Made by a program: the position numbers and the translations under genes. From positions 39,352 to 47,299 of the forward strand of contig DHYU01000036.1 of NCBI GenBank assembly GCA_002415485.1: 7,948 nucleotides of DNA, written 5' to 3'. The notes under the pieces were generated by a model, which was given only the letters and a program-made list of their open reading frames with translations, searched no databases and was not told where the DNA came from. Below are positions 1 to 5,453 of this stretch, in pieces (positions within the stretch are counted from its first letter, which is position 1; the number at the start of each line of letters is the position of its first letter). This DNA comes from Proteobacteria bacterium UBA5122 (GTDB lineage Bacteria; Pseudomonadota; Gammaproteobacteria; Tenderiales; Tenderiaceae).

Positions 1-1511
1 TGACCAACTCCGATGTGCGCCTGCGCGCCGAGGGCGTCGATCCGAACATCGACCTCAGCCTGCTCGGCCGCGACTTTGCGCTCGGCCGCCCCGAGGCCAG
101 CCACTTCTACAACATCCACCAGGGCCGCGGTCGCTCCACCTCCGAGATCAAGGTCCAGCTGTTTCCCAAACGCAGCGGCGAGCTGCGCATCCCCAGCTTC
201 AGCATCGACGGCCTGAGCAGCAAGGCGATCGACATCCGCGCGGTCAACGCCAGCGATGGCGCGCCCGAGGTCTTCGTCCGCGCTGGCAGCAACCTGCAAA
301 CGGTCTGGCTCAATCAGCAGCTCGTCGTCTGGGTCGATCTGTATCATCGCGTCGAACTCGACAAGGCCAGCTTCGGCGACCAGATCGCCACCGAACCGAC
401 CTTCATCGACCTGCTGCCGCACTGGCAATTGGAGCAAGGCAATCGCCGCGAACAACACGGCGGCTTTGAATACCAGGTGCAGCGCAGCGCGTGGGCGATC
501 TTCCCGCAGACCCCCGGCGCATTCCGCGTCTACCTGCCCGACATCTGGCTGACCACCGCCAGCGGACGCCAGCAACGCCTGCTACACCAAGAGATCAAGG
601 TCGACGTCAAACCACTGCCCGCGGGCATCCCGGCCGACATCATCATCGGCGAGCCCCGCCTCAGCAGCGAAGACACGCCCGCAGCGGGCCCGCTGCGCGG
701 CGAGCAACACCAGCTCAGCCACTGGCGTCTGACCATCGAGGCGCCGACCGCCATCGGCGCCTTGCCCAAATACCTGCCACTGCCGGAGTTTCCTGACGGC
801 CTGCGCGTCTACCCCGATCGCGCCGAGGTGCTGACGACCCGCGACAGCGGCGGCATCAACGACATCGCCCGCTACAACCTGGCGATCATGGGCCTGCAAG
901 CAGGACAGTATGTCTTGCCGACGATCGAGATCCCCTACTTTGATCCCGAGCAGACCGTGATCAAGACCGCAACGCTGACGCCGCCGCCGATCGAGATCCA
1001 GGCCGCGCCGCTGCTGGCGGTGGAAAACCAGGCCGTGCTCGAGCGCAGCGTCGCCCAGGCCCTCGCCGGACAATCCGCCGCTCAACCGGGTTACTGGCCG
1101 TGGGCCACGGCACTCTTTGCCATGCTCTGGCTGCTGACCCTAGGCGCATGGTGGCGCCAGCGTTTAAGCCTGCCGGCCACACCTATCGATTCCTCACCTG
1201 CGAGCACACCGATCATCGCCGCCGGTTCAAAACTACGCCCCCTGGAGGCACAACTGCTGCACGCCCTCGATTGCCGCTCGCTGCAGGCCGGCATCGAACA
1301 CTGGCAGCGCGTCGCACCGAATGATCAGGTCACACTCGCCACACTGCGTGCCGTGCAACAGCACTATTACGGCACCGGGCACGCCGCGGACCGCGGCGAC
1401 GAAGAGGCACTCAAGGCCGAGGTGCAGCAGGCCCTGATGCGGATACAACAACCGCCGCCGGCCGGCACCGCCGCCAATGAGGACTGGCAGCGACGGGTAC
1501 TGCAGCCCTAG
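1..1511 (+). CDS. batD: BatD family protein (oxygen-tolerance/Bat locus), 5'-truncated by window edge
   Basis: The reading frame is open from position 3 through the left edge, so the true start is upstream and the GTG at 15 is only the first possible start codon inside the window. About 502 residues are visible. Numbering from that GTG, there are several beta-rich modules with the typical BatD pattern of a Pro/Gly turn followed by an IP or LP strand: FPKRSGELRIPSF (50-62), FPQTPGAFRVYLPDIWL (163-179) and LQAGQYVLPTIEIPYF (294-309). One hydrophobic helix follows (about 359-380, WPWATALFAMLWLLTLGAWW), then a cytoplasmic tail of about 115 residues. This fits BatD: signal peptide (not in window), periplasmic immunoglobulin-like domains, one C-terminal membrane anchor. 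In other bacteria batD follows moxR, batA and batB and acts with von Willebrand-type membrane proteins. The molecular role is poorly defined and is linked to stress or oxygen tolerance. The upstream partners are outside the window. Family call is fairly sure; function is not. Confidence 0.82.
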   Translation, partial: TNSDVRLRAEGVDPNIDLSLLGRDFALGRPEASHFYNIHQGRGRSTSEIKVQLFPKRSGELRIPSFSIDGLSSKAIDIRAVNASDGAPEVFVRAGSNLQTVWLNQQLVVWVDLYHRVELDKASFGDQIATEPTFIDLLPHWQLEQGNRREQHGGFEYQVQRSAWAIFPQTPGAFRVYLPDIWLTTASGRQQRLLHQEIKVDVKPLPAGIPADIIIGEPRLSSEDTPAAGPLRGEQHQLSHWRLTIEAPTAIGALPKYLPLPEFPDGLRVYPDRAEVLTTRDSGGINDIARYNLAIMGLQAGQYVLPTIEIPYFDPEQTVIKTATLTPPPIEIQAAPLLAVENQAVLERSVAQALAGQSAAQPGYWPWATALFAMLWLLTLGAWWRQRLSLPATPIDSSPASTPIIAAGSKLRPLEAQLLHALDCRSLQAGIEHWQRVAPNDQVTLATLRAVQQHYYGTGHAADRGDEEALKAEVQQALMRIQQPPPAGTAANEDWQRRVLQP

Positions 1512-1629
1512 CCCCCCCGCACATTCGTCAGACGCCCCTCCAGGCACTACACTCAAATAAAGCGCGCGGACGATATCGAGCACACCTCCGCGCCAACCAA
1601 CACCACGGAGCCTGGTAGAAAAAAACTCG
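1512..1629. other. batD-trkH intergenic region with a GC hairpin
   Basis: This 118-nt gap contains one imperfectly placed inverted repeat: GCGCGGA at 1564-1570 pairs with TCCGCGC at 1587-1593 around a 16-nt loop that itself contains the palindrome CGATATCG (1571-1578). No T-tract follows, so it is not a convincing rho-independent terminator. GGAG at 1607-1610 is the only Shine-Dalgarno-like string upstream of trkH, but it lies 19 nt from the ATG, which is too far to be ideal. I see no convincing sigma-70 promoter, although one would be expected here. Confidence 0.4.
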
Positions 1630-3075
1630 ATGGAAAACACACTGAAGTCGCTCCACTACGCCGTGCGCTTCAAGACGCTGGCCAAGTATCTCGGCACTTT
1701 AGCCTTGATGCTGGCGACACTGGCCTGCGTGCCGCTGCTGGTGTCGCTGTGGTTCGGCGAATATGCGCTCAGCCTGCGTTATCTGACCGTGATCATCGTG
1801 CTGCTGATCATCGGCCTGCCGTCACTGAAACTGCCACACCCCGACGATGTGCAGTTCAACGAATCGCTGACCATCACCGCGCTGGCCTTCATCATCGCGC
1901 CGCTGATCATGACCTATCCGATGATGGGCGCCGGTCTGAGCTTTATCGATGCGTGGTTCGAGGCGGTGTCGGCGATCACCACCACCGGCCTCAGCACCAT
2001 CGCCGACCTGGAACAGATGCCGCACACCTTCCTCTTCGCCCGCGCCTGGATGCAGTGGTATGGCGGCCTCGGCATCGTCGTGGTGTCGGTGGCGATCCTG
2101 CTCAACCATCCGCTGGCGCTGCGGCGGCTGGTCAATCCCAGCGGCGAGACGATGATCACCACCACCCGCCTCTATGCGCGCCGTACGCTGGTGGTCTACA
2201 GTGTGATCACGCTGGCGGGGCTGGCGCTGTTGATGCTGCTGCTCGACGATGCCTTCATCGCGCTGCTGCTGACCCTGGCCGCGATCTCCACCGGCGGCTT
2301 TGCACCCATCAACAACAGCCTGGGCGATCTGCCGTGGCTGACACAAGTCGCCGTCTGCGCACTTGGTCTGGCGGGGGCAATCCCATTCATCTTTTATTAC
2401 CGCGTTTGGCGCGGCAGTTGGCGCGAGGTATGGGGCGACTTCGAGGTGCGCGCACTGCTGTTGATCATCGCCGCGGTCTGCCTGCTGCTGAGCCTGGCGC
2501 TAAACGCGGATCTCGGCTGGAGCGAGGCCTGGCGTCACGGCGTGGTGCTGGGACTGTCGGCGCAGACCACCACTGGTTTTAGCAGCCTCAACATCAGTGA
2601 GCTGTCAGCGCTGCCACTGCTGGTATTGATCTTCGCCATGTTGATCGGTGGCAGCGCAGGTTCGACCGCCGGCGGCATCAAGGTCCTACGCCTATTGATT
2701 CTGATACGCCTGGTGCAGTTGATCGTACGCCGCAGCGCACTGCCACCGCATGCCGTCAGCGAGGCCCGCCTCGGCGGTCGCGCCCTGGAGGGCAACGAGG
2801 TCGAACGTGCCCTGGTGTTGATCCTGTTGTTCATCGCGGTGATCGCCGCCTCGTGGCTGGTCTTCATCGGCCACGGGTACGCGCCGCTGCCGGCGCTGTT
2901 TGAAGTCACCTCGGCCGCGGGCACGGTCGGCCTCTCCAGCGGCATCACATCCGCGGCACTGGAGCCGTTGTTAAAAGCCCTGCTTTGTCTCAATATGTTG
3001 TTGGGGCGGGTGGAGATCATCGCGTTGTTGGTGGTGCTCTATCCGCGCACATGGATCGGCAAACGCACGGAGTAA
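1630..3075 (+). CDS. trkH: TrkH-family potassium uptake channel subunit
   Basis: A 481-residue, very hydrophobic inner-membrane protein, the usual length for TrkH. It carries the four pore-loop repeats of the Trk/Ktr/HKT superfamily, each with its filter glycine: TTTG (117-120), STGG (220-223), TTTG (313-316) and GTVG (431-434). GGSAGSTAGGIK (340-351) matches the intramembrane gating-loop region after the third pore. These features support a K+ translocating subunit that works with a cytoplasmic RCK regulator, and such a regulator is encoded 3 nt downstream. The start is ATG 1630: the next in-frame Met lies inside the first membrane helix and no start codon of the usual types occurs just upstream. 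The ribosome-binding site is poor (GGAG 19 nt away). Whether the protein is TrkH- or TrkG-like, or cotransports H+ or Na+, cannot be told from the sequence. Family assignment is secure. Confidence 0.95.
   Translation: MENTLKSLHYAVRFKTLAKYLGTLALMLATLACVPLLVSLWFGEYALSLRYLTVIIVLLIIGLPSLKLPHPDDVQFNESLTITALAFIIAPLIMTYPMMGAGLSFIDAWFEAVSAITTTGLSTIADLEQMPHTFLFARAWMQWYGGLGIVVVSVAILLNHPLALRRLVNPSGETMITTTRLYARRTLVVYSVITLAGLALLMLLLDDAFIALLLTLAAISTGGFAPINNSLGDLPWLTQVAVCALGLAGAIPFIFYYRVWRGSWREVWGDFEVRALLLIIAAVCLLLSLALNADLGWSEAWRHGVVLGLSAQTTTGFSSLNISELSALPLLVLIFAMLIGGSAGSTAGGIKVLRLLILIRLVQLIVRRSALPPHAVSEARLGGRALEGNEVERALVLILLFIAVIAASWLVFIGHGYAPLPALFEVTSAAGTVGLSSGITSAALEPLLKALLCLNMLLGRVEIIALLVVLYPRTWIGKRTE
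3069..3072 (+). promoter_or_regulatory. Ribosome-binding site of trkA inside trkH
   Basis: GGAG lies 6 nt upstream of the trkA ATG and overlaps the last codons of trkH. This supports coupled translation of the two potassium-uptake subunits and fixes the trkA start. Confidence 0.7.
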
Positions 3076-3078
3076 TCT

Positions 3079-3732
3079 ATGCGCGCAGTATTTGTAGGGG
3101 CAGGCTCATTGGCAGTGATGACTGCACGGCTGTTGTTGAAACGCGGCCATGAGGTGGTCTTCATCGAGCGCGATAAAGAGCAGATCGCGGCGCTGACCGA
3201 CACCATCGACTGCGGCATCCTCAACGGCGATGGCAGTCGGCCGGCGATCCTGAAGGAGGCCGATCCAGGCCACACCGACTTTCTGTTCTGCCTGACCGAC
3301 GACGACCAGGCCAACATCCTCGCCAGCCTGGTCGGACGATCACTCGGCTTCAAACGCGTGGTGACCAAGATCGACGATCCCGAACTGGAACACATCTGCA
3401 TCGAACTCGGCCTGGAAGACACCATCATCCCCGATCGCACCATCGGCCGTTTTCTCGCCGACATGGCCGATGGCCGCGACCCGCTGGAGCTGTCGACACT
3501 GATCCGCGATGAGGCGCGCATCTTCTCGTTTGTGCTGCCGGACGGCTTCGACGGCACCATCGCAACCTTGGAGCTACCCAAGGATACCCGTGTCGTTTGC
3601 GTCTACCGCGCCACCAAGTTGATCATCCCCAATGGCGACACGCCGATGCTGGCCGATGACGATGTGGTCGTCATCACCCATCGCGACACCCTGCCCGCAC
3701 TGGAGAAACGCTGGAACCCTGCGCCCGGCTAA
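3079..3732 (+). CDS. trkA: TrkA-type RCK regulatory subunit of the Trk K+ system (single-unit form)
   Basis: A 217-residue cytoplasmic protein with one RCK_N (Rossmann) domain, about 1-118, and one RCK_C domain, about 135-210. Visible nucleotide-binding signatures are VFVGAGSLA (4-12), acidic Glu30 at the end of beta-2, which is placed to bind the adenosine ribose, and NGDGS (49-53). It would gate TrkH by binding NAD(H) or ATP/ADP. The gene is translationally tight with trkH: 3 nt separate stop and start, and GGAG at 3069-3072 lies 6 nt before the ATG inside the end of trkH. E. coli TrkA is about 458 residues with two such units in tandem. This protein is half that, so it resembles KtrA and the short TrkA proteins of many other bacteria and must assemble from more copies. 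The last Gly of the dinucleotide motif is Ala12, a tolerated deviation. The gene name is by family; ktrA would be an equally fair label. Confidence 0.9.
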   Translation: MRAVFVGAGSLAVMTARLLLKRGHEVVFIERDKEQIAALTDTIDCGILNGDGSRPAILKEADPGHTDFLFCLTDDDQANILASLVGRSLGFKRVVTKIDDPELEHICIELGLEDTIIPDRTIGRFLADMADGRDPLELSTLIRDEARIFSFVLPDGFDGTIATLELPKDTRVVCVYRATKLIIPNGDTPMLADDDVVVITHRDTLPALEKRWNPAPG

Positions 3733-3783
3733 TCGTTTACACCATTCACCTCAGCCCATCGAGCACCCGCCGCAGGATTGCGG

Positions 3784-3789
3784 TAAAAT
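3784..3789 (+). promoter_or_regulatory. Candidate -10 element for ttcA
   Basis: TAAAAT, 35 nt before the ttcA ATG, matches five of six positions of the sigma-70 -10 consensus. It sits in the short gap between trkA and ttcA. No good -35 hexamer is found 16-18 nt upstream (GAGCAC is at the 17-nt position), so this is a weak or activator-dependent promoter if real. A start near 3796 would leave a leader of about 28 nt. Confidence 0.4.
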
Positions 3790-3823
3790 CGCGCGTTTCA
3801 TCCATTGCAGTCCGTCACCCGTC

Positions 3824-4726
3824 ATGAAAATCGATACCCTGACCGAATCCCAGCGCTACGGCTTCAACAAATTGCAGAAACGCATCTACCGCAATGCGGG
3901 CAAGGCGGTGGGCGATTTCAACATGATCGAGGATGGCGACAAGGTCATGGTCTGCCTCAGCGGCGGCGCCGACTCGTACACCATGCTCAACACCCTGCTC
4001 TATCTGCAGCGCGTGGCGCCGATCAAATTCAGCCTCGTCGCCGTCAATCTCGATCAGAAGCAGCCGGGCTTCCCGGAGGATGTGCTGCCTACTTATTTAA
4101 ATCAGCTGGGCATCGAATATCGCATCGTCGAGGAAGACACCTACAGCATCGTCAAAGACAAGATCCCGGCCGGCAAGACCACCTGCAGCCTCTGTTCACG
4201 CCTGCGCCGCGGCATCCTCTATCGCACGGCCAAGGAGCTGGGCGCAACACGCATCGCCTTGGGGCATCATGCCGACGACATCGTCGAGACACTGTTTCTG
4301 AATATGTTCTACGGCTCGCGCATGAAGACCATGCCGCCGAAGCTGATCTCAGACGATCGGCAGAACATCGTCATCCGCCCGCTGGCCTACTGCCGCGAGA
4401 AGGACATCAAACGCTTCGCCGAGGTCATGGAGTTTCCGATCATCCCCTGCAACCTGTGCGGATCACAGGAAAACCTGCAACGTCAGGCCATCAAACAGAT
4501 GCTGGCCGAATGGGAAAAACAAACGCCAGGCCGCATCGACAATATCTTCAAGGCGATCTGCAACGTCACGCCATCACACCTGGCCGACCCGACCATCTTC
4601 AACTTTACCGACCTGAGCCTGGAGCGCGACCAGGGGATTACCGAGTTTGATACCGCCTTCGATGCGCCAGAGTTTGAATCGAGCAATCCAGACGAGATCA
4701 CCATCGACTGGCCGCCCAAGGGCTAG
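3824..4726 (+). CDS. ttcA: tRNA 2-thiocytidine(32) synthetase TtcA
   Basis: A 300-residue cytoplasmic enzyme that uses ATP and an iron-sulfur cluster to thiolate cytidine 32 in the anticodon loop of certain tRNAs. In order there are: an N-terminal segment (KLQKRIYRNAGKAVGDFNMI, 16-35), the PP-loop ATP-pyrophosphatase motif SGGADS (46-51), a first Cys pair C121-x2-C124 in CSLCSRLRRG, the HHADD motif (148-152), and a second Cys pair C209-x2-C212 in PCNLCGSQ. C121, C124 and C209 correspond to the cluster ligands known in E. coli. As I recall, E. coli TtcA has SGGKDS and HHRDD, so two lysine/arginine positions are alanine here. Only the variable position of SGGxDS differs, so the enzyme is expected to be active. 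The start ATG 3824 is chosen because conservation begins just after it. The longer upstream frame would run back into trkA, and no clear Shine-Dalgarno precedes this ATG. The gene is convergent with the small minus-strand unit beyond it. Confidence 0.95.
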   Translation: MKIDTLTESQRYGFNKLQKRIYRNAGKAVGDFNMIEDGDKVMVCLSGGADSYTMLNTLLYLQRVAPIKFSLVAVNLDQKQPGFPEDVLPTYLNQLGIEYRIVEEDTYSIVKDKIPAGKTTCSLCSRLRRGILYRTAKELGATRIALGHHADDIVETLFLNMFYGSRMKTMPPKLISDDRQNIVIRPLAYCREKDIKRFAEVMEFPIIPCNLCGSQENLQRQAIKQMLAEWEKQTPGRIDNIFKAICNVTPSHLADPTIFNFTDLSLERDQGITEFDTAFDAPEFESSNPDEITIDWPPKG

Positions 4727-4834
4727 AGAATCTCTGATCAATTCTGTGCAGCCTCATTCCCGCGTAAGTGGGAATCCATCACGTATTGAGATTATTAGCG
4801 TGGATTCCGGGGCTCTGCTCAAATTCAGACCCCA
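4727..4834. other. Convergent spacer downstream of ttcA
   Basis: No gene is seen. The interval holds the palindromic repeat annotated separately and a second imperfect hairpin at 4809-4833, in which GGGG and TCTG pair with CAGA and CCCC with one bulged C at 4813 and an 8-nt loop. No T-tract follows that hairpin on either strand, so I do not call it a terminator. No strong rho-independent terminator for ttcA is visible on the plus strand. Confidence 0.5.
4756..4808. repeat. Dispersed palindromic repeat (ATTCCC-N8-GGGAAT type)
   Basis: ATTCCC (4756-4761) and GGGAAT (4770-4775) form an inverted repeat with an 8-nt spacer. A second inverted relation nests beside it: GGAATCCA (4771-4778) pairs with TGGATTCC (4801-4808), with CACG/CGTG complementarity further inside. 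The form ATTCCC-N8-GGGAAT is that of the dRS3-like or REP-like small repeats scattered between genes in many Proteobacteria. Only one copy lies in this window, so dispersal in the genome is inferred from the type and not shown. It sits in a convergent gap after ttcA, a usual location for such repeats. Confidence 0.55.
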
Positions 4835-4873
4835 TAAAAAGAAAAAGGGCCAAGCTCTACCTGCTTGGCCCTT
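4835..4873 (-). terminator. Rho-independent terminator of the minus-strand small-ORF unit
   Basis: An uninterrupted 11-bp stem pairs 4845-4855 (AAGGGCCAAGC) with 4863-4873 (GCTTGGCCCTT) around a 7-nt loop. Read on the minus strand the stem is followed by a T-rich tract, five T, one C and five T (complement of 4836-4846). On the plus strand what follows is ATCTCGG, so the signal is directional. It lies 55 nt past the stop of the second small ORF. It could also reduce read-through from ttcA, but it lacks the U-tract in that direction. Confidence 0.88.
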
Positions 4874-4928
4874 ATCTCGGACCTGACGGCCCGCGTTTTG
4901 GAGGGTGTTACTAAAATACTTCGCCGGT

Positions 4929-5039
4929 CTAAGCCATTACCTGTCCCATGTACAGACTCATGGCGACGGTGACACCTAACACACCGACGATCAGAGAAAG
5001 CGAGTATTCCATGAAAGGTTTTTTGATGCCGTTATACAT
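4929..5039 (-). CDS. Small single-helix membrane peptide B (paralogue of peptide A), unknown function
   Basis: A 36-residue ORF from ATG 5039 (stop at 4929-4931), too short for usual gene callers. It begins MYNGIKKPF and then reads MEYSLSLIVGVLG and a hydrophobic run ending GQVMA. From the second Met (start at 5012) it is exactly 27 residues, the same length as peptide A upstream, and 13 of 27 positions are identical, including MEY, S6, I8, GVLG (10-13), V16, L20 and VM (25-26). One membrane helix is predicted by eye, with a small-xxx-small packing motif (G13-xxx-A17). Lys6 and Lys7 of the extension suggest the N-terminus faces the cytoplasm. The longer start is preferred because GGGGA (5048-5052) lies 8 nt before it, whereas the inner ATG has no Shine-Dalgarno; homology alone would favour the inner one. 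The ORF starts 26 nt after peptide A and precedes a strong terminator. I do not recognise a family. Type I toxin-like peptide, small accessory subunit of a membrane complex, or leaderless bacteriocin-like peptide are open possibilities. Confidence 0.72.
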   Translation of the reverse strand: MYNGIKKPFMEYSLSLIVGVLGVTVAMSLYMGQVMA

Positions 5040-5047
5040 GGTCACTA

Positions 5048-5052
5048 TCCCC
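5048..5052 (-). promoter_or_regulatory. Ribosome-binding site deciding the start of peptide B
   Basis: GGGGA on the minus strand lies 8 nt before ATG 5039 and no comparable site precedes the internal ATG at 5012. This supports initiation at 5039 and a nine-residue extension relative to peptide A. Confidence 0.5.
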
Positions 5053-5065
5053 AGGGCTCTAGGCC

Positions 5066-5149
5066 TTAGATCATTACTTCAAAGCCGAGCAGGCCTACAC
5101 CAACAACGATACCCAGAACGCCAGCGATCATAGAAAATTTGTATTCCAT
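5066..5149 (-). CDS. Small single-helix membrane peptide A, unknown function
   Basis: A 27-residue ORF starting at ATG 5149 and ending at TAA 5066-5068. It begins MEYKFSMIAGVLG and continues as a Val/Gly/Leu-rich run to FEVMI. The strongest translation signal in the window precedes it: GAGGAG (5157-5162), 7 nt from the ATG. This makes it more credible than the longer in-frame ORF that begins at 5284 and reads through the leader. One membrane helix is likely, covering residues 5-23, with a glycine face (G10, G13, G17, G19, G22) that includes a GxxxG motif. Charges are few: E2, K4 and E24. It shares 13 of 27 residues with peptide B, 26 nt downstream, so the two look like a tandem duplication. 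The pair has its own candidate promoter and terminator and is divergent from argA. No family is recognised and no function is claimed; that the ORF is translated is inferred from the signals and the paralogy. Confidence 0.75.
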   Translation of the reverse strand: MEYKFSMIAGVLGIVVGVGLLGFEVMI

Positions 5150-5156
5150 AGTGAGT

Positions 5157-5162
5157 CTCCTC
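5157..5162 (-). promoter_or_regulatory. Strong ribosome-binding site of peptide A
   Basis: GAGGAG read on the minus strand, 7 nt upstream of ATG 5149, is a near-perfect anti-16S match at ideal spacing. It decides the start of the 27-residue ORF. Confidence 0.8.
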
Positions 5163-5205
5163 GAAAAATTGTTTTTGATAGTTGTCGAATTTATTATTTT
5201 TATTC

Positions 5206-5219
5206 GCCCGTTCCCGGGC
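5206..5219 (-). promoter_or_regulatory. Leader hairpin with GNRA-type loop upstream of peptide A
   Basis: On the minus strand GCCCG-GGAA-CGGGC forms a 5-bp all-GC stem closed by a GGAA tetraloop, a GNRA class loop that is stable in RNA. It falls in the putative leader between the candidate start site and the Shine-Dalgarno. An AU-rich stretch follows (5163-5205) and no U-run, so it is not a clear terminator. An adjoining GCCC/GGGC pairing just 5' of it is an alternative fold. Role could be mRNA stability or attenuation; this is inference. Confidence 0.4.
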
Positions 5220-5233
5220 CCCATTTCTGGGCT

Positions 5234-5256
5234 GTTCTTCCTAACAACGGAAGAAC
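5234..5256. promoter_or_regulatory. Perfect 8-bp inverted repeat, possible operator
   Basis: GTTCTTCC (5234-5241) and GGAAGAAC (5249-5256) are perfect inverted copies separated by 7 nt. The repeat overlaps the end of the candidate minus-strand -10 element and its expected start site near 5248. That is where a repressor dyad would act. If transcription starts further upstream the same bases would form an RNA hairpin instead. No regulator is identified. Confidence 0.45.
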
Positions 5257-5284
5257 CATAGCAAAAGACTAAAGTTTTTTTCAA
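5255..5284 (-). promoter_or_regulatory. Candidate sigma-70 promoter of the small-ORF unit
   Basis: Read on the minus strand, TTGAAA (5279-5284) and TATGGT (5255-5260) are separated by 18 nt. Each matches four of six consensus bases. Transcription would start near 5248 and give a leader of about 100 nt before peptide A. The position suits the terminator at the other end of the unit. The AT-rich surroundings make chance matches more likely, so this is moderate evidence only. Confidence 0.45.
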
Positions 5285-5441
5285 GTATTTTTTACTAAAA
5301 CAGTCAAAATTAAAGTCACTGAAAACTATAGGTATTTTTTAAATCATTGAAAAAAAAGCAAAATGGTCGGATTTAGAAAAAGTGCAAAGAACAATAAAAA
5401 ACGCCACAATATCCGGCACGCACCAACAATTGCCGTTTGAT

Positions 5442-5446
5442 GGGAG
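5442..5446 (+). promoter_or_regulatory. Ribosome-binding site fixing a TTG start for argA
   Basis: GGGAG lies 7 nt upstream of TTG 5454, where similarity to other ArgA proteins begins. The earlier in-frame GTG (5382) has no such site and would add 24 residues unlike ArgA. Confidence 0.7.
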
Positions 5447-5453
5447 TCAACAC

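Larger units (their letters stand above)
5150..5453. other. Divergent, AT-rich control region between peptide A and argA
   Basis: These 304 nt separate the divergent starts of peptide A and argA. The part from 5261 to 5400 has 33 G or C in 140 nt (about 24%), against clearly GC-rich genes on both sides. It holds the minus-strand promoter, dyad and leader hairpin listed separately, and must also hold the argA promoter. On the plus strand TTGAAA (5347-5352) and the AT-rich GATTTA (5370-5375) at 17-nt spacing are a weak possibility. I found no convincing ArgR box (paired TGAAT/ATTCA half sites). Confidence 0.55.

Noticed and set aside
582..2874. Long minus-strand ORFs opposite batD and trkH (for example 582-1085, 1233-1640, 1822-2346 and 2535-3020)
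   Set aside because: Shadow frames of GC-rich genes. They are low in family-like motifs, lack ribosome-binding sites and lie fully opposite clearly recognised proteins or run into the adjacent gap.
3632..3823. N-terminal extension of ttcA back into trkA
   Set aside because: The extension overlaps trkA, includes the presumed promoter region and has no TtcA similarity; the ATG at 3824 gives the family length.
4809..4833. GGGG-TCTG / CAGA-CCCC hairpin as terminator of ttcA
   Set aside because: The stem has a bulge and is not followed by a T-tract on the plus strand; the bases after it are A-rich.
4647..4886. 79-residue plus-strand ORF overlapping the end of ttcA
   Set aside because: It begins inside ttcA in another frame and runs through the palindromic repeat and the terminator stem; composition is not protein-like.
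4948..5133. 61-residue plus-strand ORF opposite the two peptides
   Set aside because: It is antisense to the paralogous ORFs, has no good ribosome-binding site, and the transcription signals point to the minus strand.
5066..5284. 72-residue minus-strand ORF starting MKKTLVFCYG
   Set aside because: Only its last 27 codons look coding. Its start overlaps the candidate -35 element and its first part runs through the dyad and leader hairpin. The GAGGAG site sits directly before the internal ATG at 5149.
5302..5307. TTGACT on the minus strand as a -35 element
   Set aside because: A good hexamer on its own, but no acceptable -10 lies 15-19 nt downstream; the TTGAAA/TATGGT pair is better.
5382..5453. 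GTG start for argA
   Set aside because: No Shine-Dalgarno, AT-rich noncoding composition just upstream, and residues unlike any ArgA N-terminus.
5257..5453. ArgR-binding box upstream of argA
   Set aside because: I looked for paired TGAAT/ATTCA half sites and found no convincing match in the AT-rich region.
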